A stretch of 64,000 nt of DNA from CAKZLS01 sp963771545 (GCA_963771545.1 CAVYTX010000002.1:248001-312000); one strand, 5' to 3'; positions 53,660 through 62,283 are shown, counted from the first letter of the stretch. Numbers and translations: made by a program. The notes: a model not told the origin generated them from the letters alone.

Positions 53660-53973
53660 TGGCGAAGATCAGAAAGGGAGACCGCGTGATCGTCCTTTCG
53701 GGGCGTGGCAAGGGCCGGACGGGCGAGGTTCTGAAGGTCATGCCGAAAGCAAACCGGGCCATCGTGCAGGGCGTCAACATGGTCAAGCGCCACACCCGTC
53801 CCTCCCAAACCCAGATGGGCGGGATCATCGAGAAGGAGGCGTCGATCCATATGTCCAATCTGGCCCATGTGGATCCGAAGACGTCGCTGGCGACGCGCGT
53901 TGGCTATAAATTCCTCGAAGATGGCCGCAAGGTCCGCTTCGCCAAGCGGTCCGGCGAAGTCCTCGACAAGTAG
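53659..53973 (+). CDS. rplX: 50S ribosomal protein L24
   Basis: 104 aa from ATG 53659. KOW motif KGDRVIVLSGRGKGRTGEVL, then VNMVKRHTRPSQTQMGGII. A primary assembly initiator of the 50S subunit. One-base overlap with rplN. Confidence 0.97.
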   Translation: MAKIRKGDRVIVLSGRGKGRTGEVLKVMPKANRAIVQGVNMVKRHTRPSQTQMGGIIEKEASIHMSNLAHVDPKTSLATRVGYKFLEDGRKVRFAKRSGEVLDK

Positions 53974-53985
53974 AGATTGAACCAG

Positions 53986-54525
53986 ATGGCAAGGCTTCGT
54001 GAACATTACAAGACGGCGGTCCGGCAACTCCTGCAGGAAGAGTTCAAGTACCAAAATCCGATGGAAATCCCCAGACTGACGAAGATCGTCGTCAATATGG
54101 GTGTCGGCGACGGTGTTCAGGACAAGAAGAAAGTGGACGCGGCCGTGTCGGACATGACCCAGATCGTGGGCCAGCGGCCGGTCGTCACCAAGGCCAAGAA
54201 GTCGATCGCGGCGTTCAAACTCCGCGAAGGCATGGCGATCGGATGCATGGCGACTCTGCGGCGCGACCGCATGTTCGAGTTTCTGGACCGGTTGATCAAT
54301 ATCGCCTTGCCGCGCGTGCGGGACTTCCGCGGCGTGCCCGGCGCGAGTTTCGACGGGCGCGGGAATTTCGCCATGGGCGTCAAGGAGCAGATCATCTTTC
54401 CGGAGATCAGCTATGACAAGGTGGACCAAATTCGCGGCCTGAATATCGTCATATGCACGACCGCCGAGACGGACGCCGAGGCGCGAGCATTGCTCAAGGC
54501 GTTTGATATGCCGTTCGTCAATTAA
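53986..54525 (+). CDS. rplE: 50S ribosomal protein L5
   Basis: 179 aa from ATG 53986 (MARLREHYKTAVRQ); a TTG three codons earlier is possible but the ATG gives the standard length. PRLTKIVVNMGVGDGVQDKK, GQRPVVTKAKKSIAAFKLRE and MGVKEQIIFPEI are diagnostic. It binds 5S rRNA together with L18 and L25. Confidence 0.97.
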   Translation: MARLREHYKTAVRQLLQEEFKYQNPMEIPRLTKIVVNMGVGDGVQDKKKVDAAVSDMTQIVGQRPVVTKAKKSIAAFKLREGMAIGCMATLRRDRMFEFLDRLINIALPRVRDFRGVPGASFDGRGNFAMGVKEQIIFPEISYDKVDQIRGLNIVICTTAETDAEARALLKAFDMPFVN

Positions 54526-54547
54526 AGGGAAACAGGAGAGACGATGA

Positions 54548-54853
54548 ATGGCTAAGACAAGCCTGATCGAAAGAAACAAGAAGCGGAAACGACTGGCGGA
54601 GCGCTATGCGCCCAAGCGGGCGGCGCTCAAGGCTCTGGCCAAGGATCCGGACGTGCCGCCGGAGGAACGGTTCGAGGCGCGCCTGAAGCTCGCGCGGTTG
54701 CCGCGGAATTCCGCGCCGGTGCGCATTCGGCTCAGATGCGGGCTGACCGGCCGCCCGCGCGGGAATTACCGGAAGTTCGAGCTTTCGCGAATTGCGCTCA
54801 GGGATCTTGCCTCGAACGGGCAGATTCCCGGTATGGTGAAGTCAAGCTGGTAG
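54548..54853 (+). CDS. rpsN: 30S ribosomal protein S14 (zinc-independent form)
   Basis: 101 aa. MAKTSLIERNKKRKRLAERY and the C-terminal RCGLTGRPRGNYRKFELSRI. It is the longer type without the CxxC zinc pairs, as usual in proteobacteria. Followed after 11 bases by rpsH. Confidence 0.97.
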   Translation: MAKTSLIERNKKRKRLAERYAPKRAALKALAKDPDVPPEERFEARLKLARLPRNSAPVRIRLRCGLTGRPRGNYRKFELSRIALRDLASNGQIPGMVKSSW

Positions 54854-54864
54854 GAACGACGCTG

Positions 54865-55263
54865 ATGTCGATGAGTGATCCTCTCGGAGATATGTTGACG
54901 CGCATCCGCAATGGCCAGCGCGCGCGCAAGAATGTCGTGATCGCGCCCGCGTCGCGATTTCGCGCCCGAGTTCTCGATGTCCTCCAACGGGAGGGATTTA
55001 TTCGCGGGTACTCGGAGTACGAAGTCCGAACGGGCGTGCACGAAATGAAGATCGAGCTCAAATACCATGAGGGCGAACCGGTCATTCGTGAAATCAGCCG
55101 GGTTTCGACCCCGGGCCAGCGGGTCTACTATAAGATCAAGGACCTCCCCCGAGTTTATGACGGTTTGGGCATTTCGATCCTGTCGACTCCTCGCGGGGTG
55201 ATTTCCGACGCCGAAGCCCGGGAGGCCCATGTCGGCGGCGAAGTGCTGTGTAAAGTATTCTAA
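54865..55263 (+). CDS. rpsH: 30S ribosomal protein S8
   Basis: 132 aa from ATG 54865; a second ATG two codons later (MSDPLGDMLTRIRNGQ) is equally plausible. The C-terminal GLGISILSTPRGVISDAEAR is diagnostic. It binds 16S rRNA helix 21 and represses the spc operon in E. coli. Confidence 0.97.
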   Translation: MSMSDPLGDMLTRIRNGQRARKNVVIAPASRFRARVLDVLQREGFIRGYSEYEVRTGVHEMKIELKYHEGEPVIREISRVSTPGQRVYYKIKDLPRVYDGLGISILSTPRGVISDAEAREAHVGGEVLCKVF

Positions 55264-55285
55264 GTTTAAAGGTGTAAAATCCGCC

Positions 55286-55819
55286 ATGTCACGCGTTGGC
55301 AAACATCCGGTAGAAATCCCCAGTGGGGTGACCTTCAGCGTTGCTGGTAACTTGGTTACGGCCAAGGGCAAGCTGGGACAGTTGGAAGCGAAACTCACGG
55401 ACGACGTGGAGCTGTCCCGCGAGGGGGAGACGGTGACCGTGCGACCGCGAAACGAAACCAAGCGGGCGCGAATGATGTGGGGCACCGCGCGCACCATCAT
55501 CAGCAACCTGGTCAACGGCGTCGATACGGGGTTCAGCCGCAAGCTGGAGATCAACGGGGTCGGCTACCGGGCGCAGGTTCAGGGAGGCACCCTCGTGTTG
55601 CAACTTGGCTACAGCCACGACGTCCGATTCCCCATTCCGGACGGAATCAAGATCGAGAGTCCGGATCCCACCCATATCACGGTGCAAGGCCCCAGCAAGC
55701 AGCAGGTGGGGCAGGTCGCGGCGGAAATCCGTGGCTTTCGGCCTCCCGAGCCCTACAAGGGCAAGGGAATCAAGTATGAGGACGAGGTGATTCTGCGCAA
55801 AGAAGGCAAGAAGAAGTAA
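55286..55819 (+). CDS. rplF: 50S ribosomal protein L6
   Basis: 177 aa from ATG 55286 (MSRVGKHPVEIPSGV). Two related domains; LEINGVGYRAQVQGGTLVLQ and the C-terminal RPPEPYKGKGIKYEDEVILR are diagnostic. It lies near the sarcin-ricin loop. Three bases before rplR. Confidence 0.98.
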   Translation: MSRVGKHPVEIPSGVTFSVAGNLVTAKGKLGQLEAKLTDDVELSREGETVTVRPRNETKRARMMWGTARTIISNLVNGVDTGFSRKLEINGVGYRAQVQGGTLVLQLGYSHDVRFPIPDGIKIESPDPTHITVQGPSKQQVGQVAAEIRGFRPPEPYKGKGIKYEDEVILRKEGKKK

Positions 55820-55822
55820 GCC

Positions 55823-56186
55823 ATGGCCAACGCAAAGCAATTGTATGACCGTCGCCGGCGGCGCACCCGGTATCGGCTTCGGCGGCTCGCCGGCGGACGG
55901 CCGCGTCTGTCGGTTTTCCGCTCCAACAAGCATATCTATGCCCAGGTGATCGATGACGGCAAAGGGGTAACGGTCGCGGCCGCGTCCACCGTGGATGCCG
56001 AGTTGAAGGGAACCGTCGATAATAGCGGCGCCACCGAGGCCGCCGAAAAAGTCGGAGCGCTGGTCGCCAAACGGGCGCTGGCCGCCGGAGTTCTCGGCGG
56101 TGGTGTTCGACCGTGGCGGATACCGATATCATGGCCGTGTGAAGGCCTTGGCCGATGCCGCGCGCGAAGCCGGCCTAACGTTTTAG
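55823..56186 (+). pseudogene. rplR: 50S ribosomal protein L18, apparent +1 frameshift
   Basis: The first part (MANAKQLYDRRRRRTRYRLR through AEKVGALVAKRALAAGV) is normal L18. The codons then read LGGGVRPWRIP, but the next frame reads VVFDRGGYRYHGRVKALADA to AREAGLTF and TAG 56184-56186, exactly the expected L18 C-terminus. Removing one base, most simply the C at 56093 after gtt, restores a 120-aa protein of standard length. L18 binds 5S rRNA and is essential, so a sequencing or assembly error is more likely than true loss. Marked as pseudogene only because the frame as given is broken. Confidence 0.9.
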
Positions 56187-56198
56187 GGAGTTTGATCG

Positions 56199-56786
56199 AT
56201 GGCGCGAAAACCATCAGGCGGCGGCAGGCGCGGCGATCGTGCGGGCCAACAGAGCGAAGATACGGATCTGACCGACAAGCTCGTTCATATCAACCGCGTG
56301 GCCAAGGTGGTCAAGGGCGGCCGCCGGTTCTCGTTCGCCGCGCTGGTCGTGGTGGGCGACGGCAAGGGCCGGGTCGGGTTCGGCTCGGGCAAGGCGCGGG
56401 AGGTGCCGGAGGCCATCCGCAAGGCCACCGATCACGCCAAGCACAACATGGTTCGGATTCCGCTCCGCGATGGCCGGACCTTCCATCATGACATGCAGGG
56501 CCGGTATGGCGCGGGACGCGTGGTGGTTCGCGCCGCCCCGGCGGGCACCGGGGTTATCGCCGGCGGGCCGATGCGGGCCGTCTTCGAGACCATGGGCGTG
56601 CAGGACGTGGTCGCCAAGTCGCTTGGGACCCAAAACCCCTATAACATGGTCAAGGCGACCTTCGCCGCGCTGAACAATTGCCATTCGCCGAAATCGGTGG
56701 CCGGACGGCGCGGAAAGAAGGTCGGGGACATCATTTCACGCCGCGGCGGCGGGGGCGCCGGCGCGACTGAACGAGCCAGGGCATAA
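56199..56786 (+). CDS. rpsE: 30S ribosomal protein S5
   Basis: 195 aa from ATG 56199. The double-stranded-RNA-binding-like N domain (LVHINRVAKVVKGGRRFSF) and the C domain (AGTGVIAGGPMRAVFETMGV) are intact; GDGKGRVGFGSGKAREV is the decoding-side loop. The N-terminal 25 residues are a basic/Gly tail. The frameshifted L18 frame runs into this gene in another frame, which is an artefact. Confidence 0.98.
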   Translation: MARKPSGGGRRGDRAGQQSEDTDLTDKLVHINRVAKVVKGGRRFSFAALVVVGDGKGRVGFGSGKAREVPEAIRKATDHAKHNMVRIPLRDGRTFHHDMQGRYGAGRVVVRAAPAGTGVIAGGPMRAVFETMGVQDVVAKSLGTQNPYNMVKATFAALNNCHSPKSVAGRRGKKVGDIISRRGGGGAGATERARA

Positions 56787-56790
56787 CACG

Positions 56791-56994
56791 ATGGCCAAAT
56801 CGAAAACCGCGAAGTCGACCCTGACGGTGACCCAGGTGGCCAGCCCCATCGGCCGGCACAAGGCCCAGCGCGCGACATTGATCGGGCTGGGACTCAACAA
56901 GGTCAATCGGTCCCGGCGGCTGGAAGACACACCGGCGGTGCGCGGAATGATCGCCAAGGTCGGCCACTTGGTCCGCGTTGAGGAAGTTTCTTGA
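56791..56994 (+). CDS. rpmD: 50S ribosomal protein L30
   Basis: 67 aa. LTVTQVASPIGRHKAQRATL and GLGLNKVNRSRRLEDTPAVR are diagnostic, with a short Lys-rich N-terminal extension. Four bases after rpsE and 32 before rplO. Confidence 0.96.
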   Translation: MAKSKTAKSTLTVTQVASPIGRHKAQRATLIGLGLNKVNRSRRLEDTPAVRGMIAKVGHLVRVEEVS

Positions 56995-57026
56995 GGCCGA
57001 AGGCCTAGGTATCGAAAGTTCGAACG

Positions 57027-57665
57027 ATGAGATTGAATGAAATTCGCGACAATCCCGGCGCGACAAAGACCCGTAAGCGGGTCGGACGGGGCATGGGCTC
57101 GGGCACGGGCAAGACCGCCGCGCGCGGCCAGAAGGGCCAGAAATCGCGCAGCGGAGGAGCCGTGAGGGTGGGCTTCGAAGGCGGGCAGATGCCGCTTTAC
57201 CGCCGCCTTCCGAAACGCGGTTTCAAGAACCCTTCGCGCAAGGAGTTCGCCGAGATCAATCTCGGCGCCCTTCAGAAGGCGGTGGACGCGGGCAAGCTCG
57301 ACGCCGCGGGCGAGATCGACGAAGCGGCGCTTGGCGCGGCCGGCTTGTTCAAACGGCGCCGCGACGGCGTTCGCCTGCTGGGTAATGGCGCTTTGTCGGC
57401 CAAGCTGACCTTGAAGGTAACGGGTGCGTCCAAGACCGCCGTCGCCGCCGTGGAGAAGGCTGGCGGCAGTGTGACGGTGACCGGCGCCACGGAGGCACCG
57501 GCGCCCGAACCCAAGTCCGCCAAGAGCGAGAACAAAGCGGATAGCGACAAGAGCGTTAAGACGGAGAAAAGCGCCAAGGCCAAGAAGAGCGCCAAGACGG
57601 AGAAGGGCGCCAAGACCGAGACGAAGGATTCCGAGACCGACGGCAGCGAAGAGCCGTCGAAGTAA
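57027..57665 (+). CDS. rplO: 50S ribosomal protein L15 with long Lys-rich tail
   Basis: 212 aa, whereas L15 is usually about 145-160. The core is normal (MRLNEIRDNPGATKTRKRVG, GMGSGTGKTAARGQKGQKSR, GGQMPLYRRLPKRGF). Residues from about 153 form a 60-residue low-complexity tail of Lys, Ala, Ser, Glu and Thr with repeated KTEKSAK/KTEKGAK units, resembling histone-H1-like tails. It lies directly upstream of secY. Confidence 0.96.
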   Translation: MRLNEIRDNPGATKTRKRVGRGMGSGTGKTAARGQKGQKSRSGGAVRVGFEGGQMPLYRRLPKRGFKNPSRKEFAEINLGALQKAVDAGKLDAAGEIDEAALGAAGLFKRRRDGVRLLGNGALSAKLTLKVTGASKTAVAAVEKAGGSVTVTGATEAPAPEPKSAKSENKADSDKSVKTEKSAKAKKSAKTEKGAKTETKDSETDGSEEPSK

Positions 57666-57680
57666 GCCGGGGAACGTATT

Positions 57681-59024
57681 ATGGCCTCTGCGGCCGAACA
57701 ACTTGCCGCGAATATGAACTTTGGGGCCTTCGGTAAGGCCACCGAGCTCAAGAAGCGCATCTGGTTCACACTGGGCGCGCTGATTGTCTATCGTCTCGGC
57801 ACGTACATCCCGCTGCCGGGGATCGATCCGACGGTGATCGCCGATGTTTTCGACCGCCAGGCCGGCGGTATTCTCGGCATGTTCAATATGTTCGCCGGGG
57901 GCGCCCTCGGGCGCATGACCATCTTCGCTCTCAATATCATGCCTTACATCTCGGCCTCGATCATCATGCAGTTGATGACGGCCGTGGTGCCGTCGCTCGA
58001 GACTTTGAAGAAAGAAGGCGAGAGCGGGCGGAAAAAGATCAATCAGTATACCCGTTACCTGACGGTGGTGATTACCGCGGCGCAGGCCTATGGCCTCGCG
58101 GTCGGTCTGGAGGGTATGCAAGGCGCCGGCGGGACGGCCGTGATCGATCCGGGGATGTTCTTCCGGTTCACCACGGTCATCACCTTGGTGGGTGGCACCA
58201 TCTTTCTGATGTGGCTGGGCGAACAGATTACGGCCAGGGGTGTCGGCAATGGGATTTCGCTAATCATCTTTTCGGGCATCGTCGCGGGGCTTCCAAGAGC
58301 CCTGGCGGGAACCCTGGAGTTGGGGCGAACCGGCGCGCTCTCCGCCGCGTTGATCATCGGCCTTTTGGTGGCAGCCGTGGCGGTCATTTTCTTCGTGGTT
58401 TTCATGGAGCGGGCCCAGCGGCGGATCATCATTCAGTATCCGAAGCGCCAGCAGGGCAACAAGATGACCGCCGGGGAAAGCTCGCACCTGCCGCTGAAGC
58501 TGAACACGGCCGGTGTCATTCCGCCGATTTTCGCCAGTTCGATGCTGCTCATGCCGATCACCGTGCTGCAACTCGCCGCCGGATCGGGACCGGAGTGGTT
58601 GACGACCGTCACGGCCTACCTTGGGCGCGGTCAGCCGCTGTACCTGTTGATCTACGTCAGCCTGATCGTGTTCTTCGCGTTCTTCTATACGGCCGTGGTG
58701 TTCAACCCGGCCGACACGGCGGATAATCTCAAGAAGTACGGCGGCTTCGTACCGGGGATCCGTCCGGGCAAGAACACTGCCGAATATATCGATAAGGTTC
58801 TGACGCGCTTGACGGTCGTGGGCGCCGCGTATCTGGCGGTCGTCTGCGTGCTGCCGGAAGTCCTTATTTCCCGTTTCTCCGTTCCGTTCTACTTTGGCGG
58901 CACCAGCCTGTTGATCGTGGTTACGGTGACCATGGATACGGTCGCGCAGGTGCAGTCTCATCTGTTGGCGCATCAGTATGAAGGCTTGATCAAGAAATCG
59001 AAGCTCAGGGGCAGGCGCCGATGA
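57681..59024 (+). CDS. secY: Preprotein translocase subunit SecY
   Basis: 447 aa with ten membrane helices. Plug region and signatures VYRLGTYIPLPGIDP, RMTIFALNIMPYISASIIMQ and FNPADTADNLKKYGGFVPGI are standard. It forms the protein-conducting channel with SecE (31538-31735) and SecG. Its stop overlaps the adk start by four bases (ATGA). Confidence 0.99.
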   Translation: MASAAEQLAANMNFGAFGKATELKKRIWFTLGALIVYRLGTYIPLPGIDPTVIADVFDRQAGGILGMFNMFAGGALGRMTIFALNIMPYISASIIMQLMTAVVPSLETLKKEGESGRKKINQYTRYLTVVITAAQAYGLAVGLEGMQGAGGTAVIDPGMFFRFTTVITLVGGTIFLMWLGEQITARGVGNGISLIIFSGIVAGLPRALAGTLELGRTGALSAALIIGLLVAAVAVIFFVVFMERAQRRIIIQYPKRQQGNKMTAGESSHLPLKLNTAGVIPPIFASSMLLMPITVLQLAAGSGPEWLTTVTAYLGRGQPLYLLIYVSLIVFFAFFYTAVVFNPADTADNLKKYGGFVPGIRPGKNTAEYIDKVLTRLTVVGAAYLAVVCVLPEVLISRFSVPFYFGGTSLLIVVTVTMDTVAQVQSHLLAHQYEGLIKKSKLRGRRR

Positions 59025-59665
59025 ACTTGATTTTGTTGGGACCGCCGGGCGCGGGGAAGGGAACCCAGGCGACACGGTTGGAAGAGAGATACCAGATCGC
59101 ACAACTGTCCACCGGGGAAATGCTGCGCGCCGAAGTGGAGGCGGGCAGCGAGATCGGGCGCAAGGCCGACGGCCTGATGAAGGCGGGTCAGCTGGTTCCC
59201 GATGATCTCATCATTGACATGATCGGCGAGCAGCTCGATCGGGACGGCTGCCGGAACGGTTTTATTCTCGATGGCTTTCCGCGCACCGGACCACAGGCCG
59301 AGGCGTTGGACGTCATATTGAAGGAAAAAGGGCTGAAGCTGGATCATGTGATCTCCATCGATGTCGACGACGAGGCGATGGTCAGGCGCATCACCGGCCG
59401 GTTCGCGTGCGCCAAGTGCGGCGCCGGCTATCACGAGGAGTTCCAGAAGCCGAAGGTGGATGGCGTTTGCGATGCGTGCGGCTCGACGGAATTTACACGC
59501 CGCGCGGACGACAACGCGGCAACGGTGCGCGAGCGCCTCAAGGCCTATCACGCGCAGACTGCGCCGATCATCGATTATTACGAGAAAGTTGGCCTCGTAC
59601 GGCGGGTCGACGGCATGGAACCCATTGATAAGGTGACGGATCAACTGAGAGCGGCGATTGATTGA
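59021..59665 (+). CDS. adk: Adenylate kinase, zinc-lid type
   Basis: 214 aa. The P-loop GPPGAGKGTQ is at residues 7-16 and GFPRT at 85-89. The LID domain carries Cys130, 133, 150 and 153 in two CxxC pairs, so it should bind zinc, unlike the E. coli enzyme. It converts ATP and AMP to two ADP. Translationally coupled to secY, as in many bacteria. Confidence 0.98.
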   Translation: MNLILLGPPGAGKGTQATRLEERYQIAQLSTGEMLRAEVEAGSEIGRKADGLMKAGQLVPDDLIIDMIGEQLDRDGCRNGFILDGFPRTGPQAEALDVILKEKGLKLDHVISIDVDDEAMVRRITGRFACAKCGAGYHEEFQKPKVDGVCDACGSTEFTRRADDNAATVRERLKAYHAQTAPIIDYYEKVGLVRRVDGMEPIDKVTDQLRAAID

Positions 59666-59675
59666 ACCCAGCGTG

Positions 59676-59703
59676 TTGACTAGCGAACGCGGAGGCTTAT
59701 AAT
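59676..59703 (+). promoter_or_regulatory. Sigma-70-type promoter before rpsM
   Basis: TTGACT (59676-59681), 16-base spacer, perfect TATAAT (59698-59703). It lies between adk and rpsM and should drive the alpha operon (rpsM, rpsK, rpoA, rplQ). The mRNA leader would be about 60 bases. Confidence 0.8.
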
Positions 59704-59768
59704 CCACCGGCTGTATTCCAACTGGATTTCATTCAGGTCTCATAACAAATAGTCAAGGAGGGGCGCTT

Positions 59769-60146
59769 GTGGCGCGCGTTGCTGGCGTAAACATACCGAC
59801 ACAGAAGCAAGTCGAGATCGCTCTGACCTATATTCACGGGATCGGCCGCAAGACGGCGAGAGATATTTGCCAGAAGGGCGGAATTCCCCTCAATCGGCGG
59901 GTTAACGAGCTCTCGGACGACGAGGTCATGAAGATCCGCGAACTGATCAACTCCGGGCTTCAAGTCGAGGGCGATCTTCGCCGGGAAGTGGCGATGAACA
60001 TCAAGCGGCTTATGGATCTCGGATCCTACAGAGGCTTGAGACACCGCCGCGGCTTGCCCGTGCGAGGTCAGCGGACCCATACCAACGCCCGTACCCGGAA
60101 AGGGCCGGCGAAGCCCATCGCGGGTAAGAAAAAGGCAACCAAGTAG
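59769..60146 (+). CDS. rpsM: 30S ribosomal protein S13
   Basis: 125 aa from GTG 59769 with AAGGAGG upstream. MARVAGVNIPTQKQVEIALT, YRGLRHRRGLPVRGQRTHTN and the basic C-terminal tail are diagnostic. It contacts the P-site tRNA and L5 across the interface. 17 bases before rpsK. Confidence 0.98.
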   Translation: MARVAGVNIPTQKQVEIALTYIHGIGRKTARDICQKGGIPLNRRVNELSDDEVMKIRELINSGLQVEGDLRREVAMNIKRLMDLGSYRGLRHRRGLPVRGQRTHTNARTRKGPAKPIAGKKKATK

Positions 60147-60163
60147 AGATTTAAGGTAAGTCG

Positions 60164-60556
60164 ATGGCCAAAGCCGGTACCCAGCGCGTTCGGCGACGCG
60201 AGCGCAGAAATATTGCTTCGGGGGTCGCGCATATCAGCGCGACCTTCAACAACACGATGATCACCATCTCGGACGCGCAGGGCAACGCGATTGCCTGGTC
60301 GTCGGCCGGTGGGCAGGGCTTCAAGGGCTCGCGCAAATCGACACCCTATGCCGCGCAGGTGGCGGCCGAGGATGCCGGGCGGAAGGCCCAGGAGCACGGA
60401 ATGAAAACGTTGGAAGTGGAGGTCAAGGGACCTGGCGCCGGCCGGGAGTCGGCGCTTCGCGCGTTGCAGGCCATTGGTTTCACCATAACGGCGATCCGGG
60501 ACGTGACCCCAATCCCACACAACGGATGCCGTCCCAGAAAACGCCGCCGGGTATAG
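60164..60556 (+). CDS. rpsK: 30S ribosomal protein S11
   Basis: 130 aa. GVAHISATFNNTMITISDAQ, GFKGSRKSTPYAAQVAAEDA and the C-terminal DVTPIPHNGCRPRKRRRV are diagnostic. Platform protein near the Shine-Dalgarno exit. A short hairpin (cgccca/tgggcg, 60558-60574) follows but lacks a T-run. Confidence 0.98.
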   Translation: MAKAGTQRVRRRERRNIASGVAHISATFNNTMITISDAQGNAIAWSSAGGQGFKGSRKSTPYAAQVAAEDAGRKAQEHGMKTLEVEVKGPGAGRESALRALQAIGFTITAIRDVTPIPHNGCRPRKRRRV

Positions 60557-60673
60557 ATCGCCCAGGAATTGGGCGGTTTGCTCGGTTATTCGGTTCCGGA
60601 AGGGGCCGAACGTTAAAATGTCGGCTCCGAACCCCGGAGCTGCTTCAGTTTGTCCGAAGGTGAGGTCGCACCC

Positions 60674-61690
60674 GTGATCCAAAAGAATTGGCAGGCGTTA
60701 ATCAAACCCGCGAAGCTCGATGTTGTTTCGGGGGCCGATCCGAAGCGTCTGGCGACCATTGTCGCCGAACCGCTTGAGCGAGGCTACGGATTGACCCTGG
60801 GCAATGCGCTCAGACGTGTCTTGTTGTCCTCGCTCCAGGGCGCCGCCGTGACCGCGATTCAGATCGACAGCGTTTTGCACGAATTCTCCAGCATTCCCGG
60901 GGTGCACGAGGACGTTACGGATATCGTGCTCAATATCAAGTCGCTCGCGTTGCGCATGCACGGCGAAGGCCCCAAGCGGATCTCGCTGGTCGTCGACGGT
61001 CCCCGCGAGGTGACGGCCGCGATGATCGAAACCGGTCACGATATCGAGGTCTTGAATCCCGATCTGGTGATCTGCACGATGGACGAGGGTGCCCACTTGT
61101 CGATGGAGATGACGGTGGAAGCGGGAAAGGGGTATGTCCCGGTCGCCGCCGAGCGGTCCGACGACGCGCCGATCGGTTCGATTCCGGTGGACGCGGTGTA
61201 TTCGCCGGTGCGCAAGGTCGCCTACAAGGTGGAGAACACGCGGGTCGGTCAAGTCACCGACCACGATAAGCTATCCCTCGAGGTGAACACCAACGGCGCG
61301 GTCACGCCGGAAGACGCGGTCGCGTTGGCGGCCCGCATCATCCAGGACCAACTGCAGCTTTTCATCAATTTCGAGGAGCCGAGATCGGCCGTCGAGGAAG
61401 AGAAGAAGGACGAGCTTCCGTTCAACAAGAACCTCTTGCGCAAGGTCGACGAGCTGGAGCTGTCGGTGCGATCGGCCAATTGCCTGAAGAACGACAACAT
61501 CATCTACATTGGCGATCTGGTGCAGAAGACCGAGGCCGACATGCTGCGAACACCCAATTTCGGCCGCAAGTCCTTGAACGAGATCAAGGAAGTGCTATCG
61601 CAGATGGGATTGCAGCTCGGCATGGAAATCACCAGTTGGCCGCCCGAGAACATCGAAGAGCTGGCCAAGCGGCTGGAAGAACCGTACTAG
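60674..61690 (+). CDS. rpoA: RNA polymerase alpha subunit
   Basis: 338 aa from GTG 60674, reading MIQKNWQALIKPAKLDV, with GGTGAGG upstream; a TTG eight codons earlier is in frame but unlikely. The N-terminal dimerisation domain (GYGLTLGNALRRVLLSSLQG) and the C-terminal domain (ELSVRSANCLKNDNIIYIGD, FGRKSLNEIKEVL) that touches UP elements and activators are intact. Three tandem 25-base repeats separate it from rplQ. Confidence 0.98.
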   Translation: MIQKNWQALIKPAKLDVVSGADPKRLATIVAEPLERGYGLTLGNALRRVLLSSLQGAAVTAIQIDSVLHEFSSIPGVHEDVTDIVLNIKSLALRMHGEGPKRISLVVDGPREVTAAMIETGHDIEVLNPDLVICTMDEGAHLSMEMTVEAGKGYVPVAAERSDDAPIGSIPVDAVYSPVRKVAYKVENTRVGQVTDHDKLSLEVNTNGAVTPEDAVALAARIIQDQLQLFINFEEPRSAVEEEKKDELPFNKNLLRKVDELELSVRSANCLKNDNIIYIGDLVQKTEADMLRTPNFGRKSLNEIKEVLSQMGLQLGMEITSWPPENIEELAKRLEEPY

Positions 61691-61693
61691 GCG

Positions 61694-61768
61694 TCCGACG
61701 GCGGTTGGCCGGAACAAGCCCGACGGCGGTAGGCCGGATCAAGCCCGACGGCGGTAGGCCGGATCAAG
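61694..61768 (+). repeat. Three tandem 25-base repeats between rpoA and rplQ
   Basis: Units at 61694-61718, 61719-61743 and 61744-61768. Units 2 and 3 are identical (cccgacggcggtaggccgg plus atcaag); unit 1 differs at three positions. The array fills almost the whole gap and ends right before the rplQ AAGGAG ribosome-binding site. Confidence 0.95.
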
Positions 61769-61782
61769 AAGGAGAAACACCC

Positions 61783-62214
61783 ATGCGTCACCGTATGAGC
61801 GGCCGCAAGCTGAACCGAACCAGCGCGCACCGAAAGGCCCTGTTCGCCAACATGACGGTGTCGCTGCTCACCCATGAGCAGATCGTGACGACCCTGCCGA
61901 AGGCCAAGGAACTGCGCCGGGTCGCCGATCGCATCATCACCCTTGGCAAGCGCGGCAATCTGCACGCGCGGCGCCAAGCCGCCTCGTTCCTTCGCGACGA
62001 CGACACGGTGCGCAAGCTGTTCGGGGTGCTCGCCGAGCGCTACAAGGCGCGAAACGGCGGGTACACCCGCGTTCTCAAGGCGGGCTTCCGATATGGCGAC
62101 AACGCTCCATTGGCGGTCATCGAACTGGTCGATCGCGATCCCGACGCCAAGGGGGCCGCCGACCTCGCTCGGATTGCCGAGGAACGCGAGGCCGCCGAGG
62201 CGGAAGCGGCCTGA
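61783..62214 (+). CDS. rplQ: 50S ribosomal protein L17
   Basis: 143 aa from ATG 61783 with AAGGAG upstream. RHRMSGRKLNRTSAHRKALF, NMTVSLLTHEQIVTTLPKAK and GGYTRVLKAGFRYGDNAPLA are diagnostic. A Glu/Ala-rich C-terminal tail of about 20 residues follows. Last gene of the ribosomal block. Confidence 0.98.
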   Translation: MRHRMSGRKLNRTSAHRKALFANMTVSLLTHEQIVTTLPKAKELRRVADRIITLGKRGNLHARRQAASFLRDDDTVRKLFGVLAERYKARNGGYTRVLKAGFRYGDNAPLAVIELVDRDPDAKGAADLARIAEEREAAEAEAA

Positions 62215-62283
62215 CGTCCGCGATCCGACCGGCGTCTTGAACGGTCTCGATAAAGGCCGCCAGCAACGGAAAGCCGGGCGGGC

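Noticed and set aside
55823..56491. 222-aa frame joining the L18 N-terminus to sequence overlapping rpsE
   Set aside because: After residue ~90 it loses all L18 similarity while the true L18 end continues in the next frame, and rpsE is intact in its own frame; the fusion is a frameshift artefact.
60558..60574. Terminator between rpsK and rpoA
   Set aside because: Six-base stem without a T-run, inside an operon that must continue into rpoA.
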